Positions 5,935-7,077 of a stretch of 7,077 nucleotides of DNA are shown here, piece by piece (the stretch's first letter is position 1; each line of letters starts with the position of its first letter). Made by a program: the position numbers and the translations under genes. The stretch comes from an uncultured Alphaproteobacteria bacterium (GTDB lineage: Bacteria > Pseudomonadota > Alphaproteobacteria > Rickettsiales > UBA1997). The stretch lies in assembly GCA_903898475.1 (NCBI GenBank), contig CAIUFU010000195.1, positions 1-7,077 of the forward strand. The letters are read 5' to 3'. Below the pieces are notes generated by a model. It was not told the origin of the DNA. It saw only the letters and a program-made list of their open reading frames with translations, and searched no databases.

Positions 5935-6732
5935 ATGAAAATCGTTTCTTGGAACATCAATTCGCTGCGCTTGCGCTTGCCGCTGTTAAAAAAATTCGTT
6001 GCCGAAAACGCGCCAGACGTGATTTGTCTGCAAGAAATAAAAGTGCAGGATGCGGATTTTCCGCTGCTTGAAGTAAAAGCTTTGGGTTTTGATTTTGTCG
6101 AATTCTCTGGTGAAAAATCTTACAATGGCGTGGCGATTTTGTCGAAATTTCCGCTGACAAAAATTGAGAAAATCGACATCGAAAATTACGGTCACAAACG
6201 TCACATTTGCGCCACGTTGCAAACCAAGGTTGGCGAAGTTGCTTTGCATAATTTTTATGTGCCGGCGGGCGGCGATATTCCTGACGTTTTGCTTAATGAT
6301 AAATTTGACCACAAGCTGAAATTTGTTGATTGGATGACTGAGCATTTCGCGCCGCAAAAAGACAAAAAAATTATCATTTTAGGCGACATGAATATTGCCC
6401 CACTCGAGCATGACGTTTGGTCGCACAAGCAATTGCTAAAAATTGTTTCGCACACGCCAATTGAGGTGGAAAAAATGGCGCGCTTACAAAAAACTTTGGA
6501 TTGGATTGACACGCATCGCGTTTTCGTTGATGAAAAAGAAAAACTCTACAGCTGGTGGAGTTACCGCGCGAAAGACCCGCTGGGTGCTAATAAAGGTCGC
6601 AGACTTGATCACATTTGGGCGACGCCAAATTTAAAAAATCAGATTAAATCGATGAAAATTTACAAAAATTTTCGCTCTGAAATTCAACCTTCAGATCACG
6701 TGCCAATCGAAACTGTTTTTGATTTTTTATGA
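5935..6732 (+). CDS. xth: Exodeoxyribonuclease III / AP endonuclease (Xth family)
   Basis: This enzyme cuts DNA at abasic sites and removes nucleotides 3'-5' from duplex ends in base-excision repair, in the cytoplasm and with Mg2+. Its 265 residues match the ExoIII length. The catalytic set is in place: Asn7 in SWNINS (5-10), Glu34 in LQEIK (32-36), Tyr108 in NFYVP, Asp151 and Asn153 in GDMNIAP (150-156), Asp225 in RLDHIW (223-228), and Asp254-His255 in SDHVP. NGVAILS (64-70) and SWWSYR (206-211) are further family landmarks. The start is 9 nt after the murU-like stop, without a clear Shine-Dalgarno. The stop overlaps the tsaE start (ATGA). The gene looks intact and ordinary; its position between a MurU-like gene and tsaE is likely simple operon packing rather than functional linkage. 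Confidence 0.96.
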   Translation: MKIVSWNINSLRLRLPLLKKFVAENAPDVICLQEIKVQDADFPLLEVKALGFDFVEFSGEKSYNGVAILSKFPLTKIEKIDIENYGHKRHICATLQTKVGEVALHNFYVPAGGDIPDVLLNDKFDHKLKFVDWMTEHFAPQKDKKIIILGDMNIAPLEHDVWSHKQLLKIVSHTPIEVEKMARLQKTLDWIDTHRVFVDEKEKLYSWWSYRAKDPLGANKGRRLDHIWATPNLKNQIKSMKIYKNFRSEIQPSDHVPIETVFDFL

Positions 6733-7077
6733 AAAAAACCACTCTAAATTCCAAAGAAGAAATGGCGGTTTTCGCCAGAGAAATCGCGGCTCAAGCGCGC
6801 GCAGGAGATGTGATTGGCTTGAAGGGAACTTTGGGTGCGGGCAAAAGTTTTTTTGCTAAAAATTTTGTTAATTTTTTGAGTGAAAAACCAGTCGAGGTTT
6901 TGAGCCCGACTTTCAATTTGGTTTATTCTTACGAGACCAAAAAAGGTGAGATTTTTCACTTTGATTTGTATCGGTTGAAAAGTGCCGAGGAGCTTGAAAA
7001 TATTGGCTTCTTTGATGCATTGCAAAGTGGAATAGTTCTGATTGAATGGCCGGAAGTTGCGGCGCAGTTTTTGAAGA
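6729..7077 (+). CDS. tsaE: tRNA threonylcarbamoyladenosine biosynthesis ATPase TsaE (5' part, runs off the window)
   Basis: TsaE is the small P-loop ATPase that works with TsaB and TsaD to put t6A on ANN-decoding tRNAs, in the cytoplasm. The first 116 codons are present, starting at ATG 6729 in a 4-nt ATGA overlap with the xth stop. Visible motifs are Walker A GTLGAGKS (33-40), VLSPTFNLVYSY (57-68, with the conserved S-P-T-F), HFDLYRL (77-83) and LIEWPE (104-109, the Walker B-like segment). These match TsaE/YjeE in order and spacing. The family is usually around 140-160 residues, so only the C-terminal part is missing. In many alphaproteobacteria tsaE neighbours amgK and murU-type genes, which agrees with the MurU call two genes upstream. 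Confidence 0.95.
   Translation, partial: MKKTTLNSKEEMAVFAREIAAQARAGDVIGLKGTLGAGKSFFAKNFVNFLSEKPVEVLSPTFNLVYSYETKKGEIFHFDLYRLKSAEELENIGFFDALQSGIVLIEWPEVAAQFLK

Noticed and set aside
5957..6512. Three minus-strand open frames and one plus-strand alternative frame over the xth gene
   Set aside because: The ExoIII frame has a full catalytic set over its length; the other frames give low-sense, basic translations and overlap one another.
6744..7025. Open frame on the minus strand opposite tsaE
   Set aside because: The plus strand encodes unmistakable TsaE motifs across the same bases; the antisense translation shows no domain and is a shadow.

Overview
The window is an AT-rich, densely packed bacterial segment in which every supported gene lies on the plus strand. 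It holds two partial genes at the edges, seven complete genes and one intergenic stretch of about 250 bases. The gene content (NadC, an MsbA/Atm1-type exporter, a MurU-like nucleotidyltransferase, exonuclease III, TsaE) points to a Gram-negative proteobacterium. The low GC, many A/T homopolymer runs, Lys/Ile-rich proteins and the MurU-like/TsaE neighbourhood fit best with a low-GC alphaproteobacterium (Rickettsiales-, Holosporales- or Micavibrio-like, or an uncultivated relative). That placement is inference; no rRNA or marker phylogeny is present.

Left block (1-2465): the last 32 codons of an unidentified gene, a six-helix ABC-2-type permease-like protein (103-864), a membrane-anchored helical protein of unknown function (865-1623), and nadC for NAD synthesis (1605-2465). 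They are joined by a 2-nt gap, a 0-nt gap and a 19-nt overlap, so they look like one operon. The permease needs an ATPase, probably encoded upstream outside the window. nadC looks like a metabolic passenger.

Intergenic region (2466-2712): this carries the most striking non-coding structure. A 90-bp element with perfect 23-bp terminal inverted repeats is flanked by the 5-bp direct repeat TTTAA, the left copy of which contains the nadC stop codon. It looks like a MITE or Rickettsiales-style palindromic element. A second, unrelated hairpin (12-bp stem, 4-nt loop) follows about 40 bases later. I see no convincing promoter or U-tract terminator.

Right block (2713-7077): a complete type-IV ABC exporter with all ATPase motifs; a three-helix membrane protein of unknown function starting 1 nt after the exporter stop and differing in codon usage; a MurU-like sugar-1-phosphate nucleotidyltransferase (peptidoglycan recycling); exonuclease III (base-excision repair); and the first 116 codons of tsaE (tRNA t6A synthesis), overlapping the xth stop by ATGA. 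Spacing of 1, 20, 9 and -4 nt suggests a single transcription unit. I find no CRISPR array, tRNA, rRNA, phage gene or transposase. The best candidates for something undescribed are the palindromic element, the exporter-coupled 212-aa protein and the permease/helical-protein pair.
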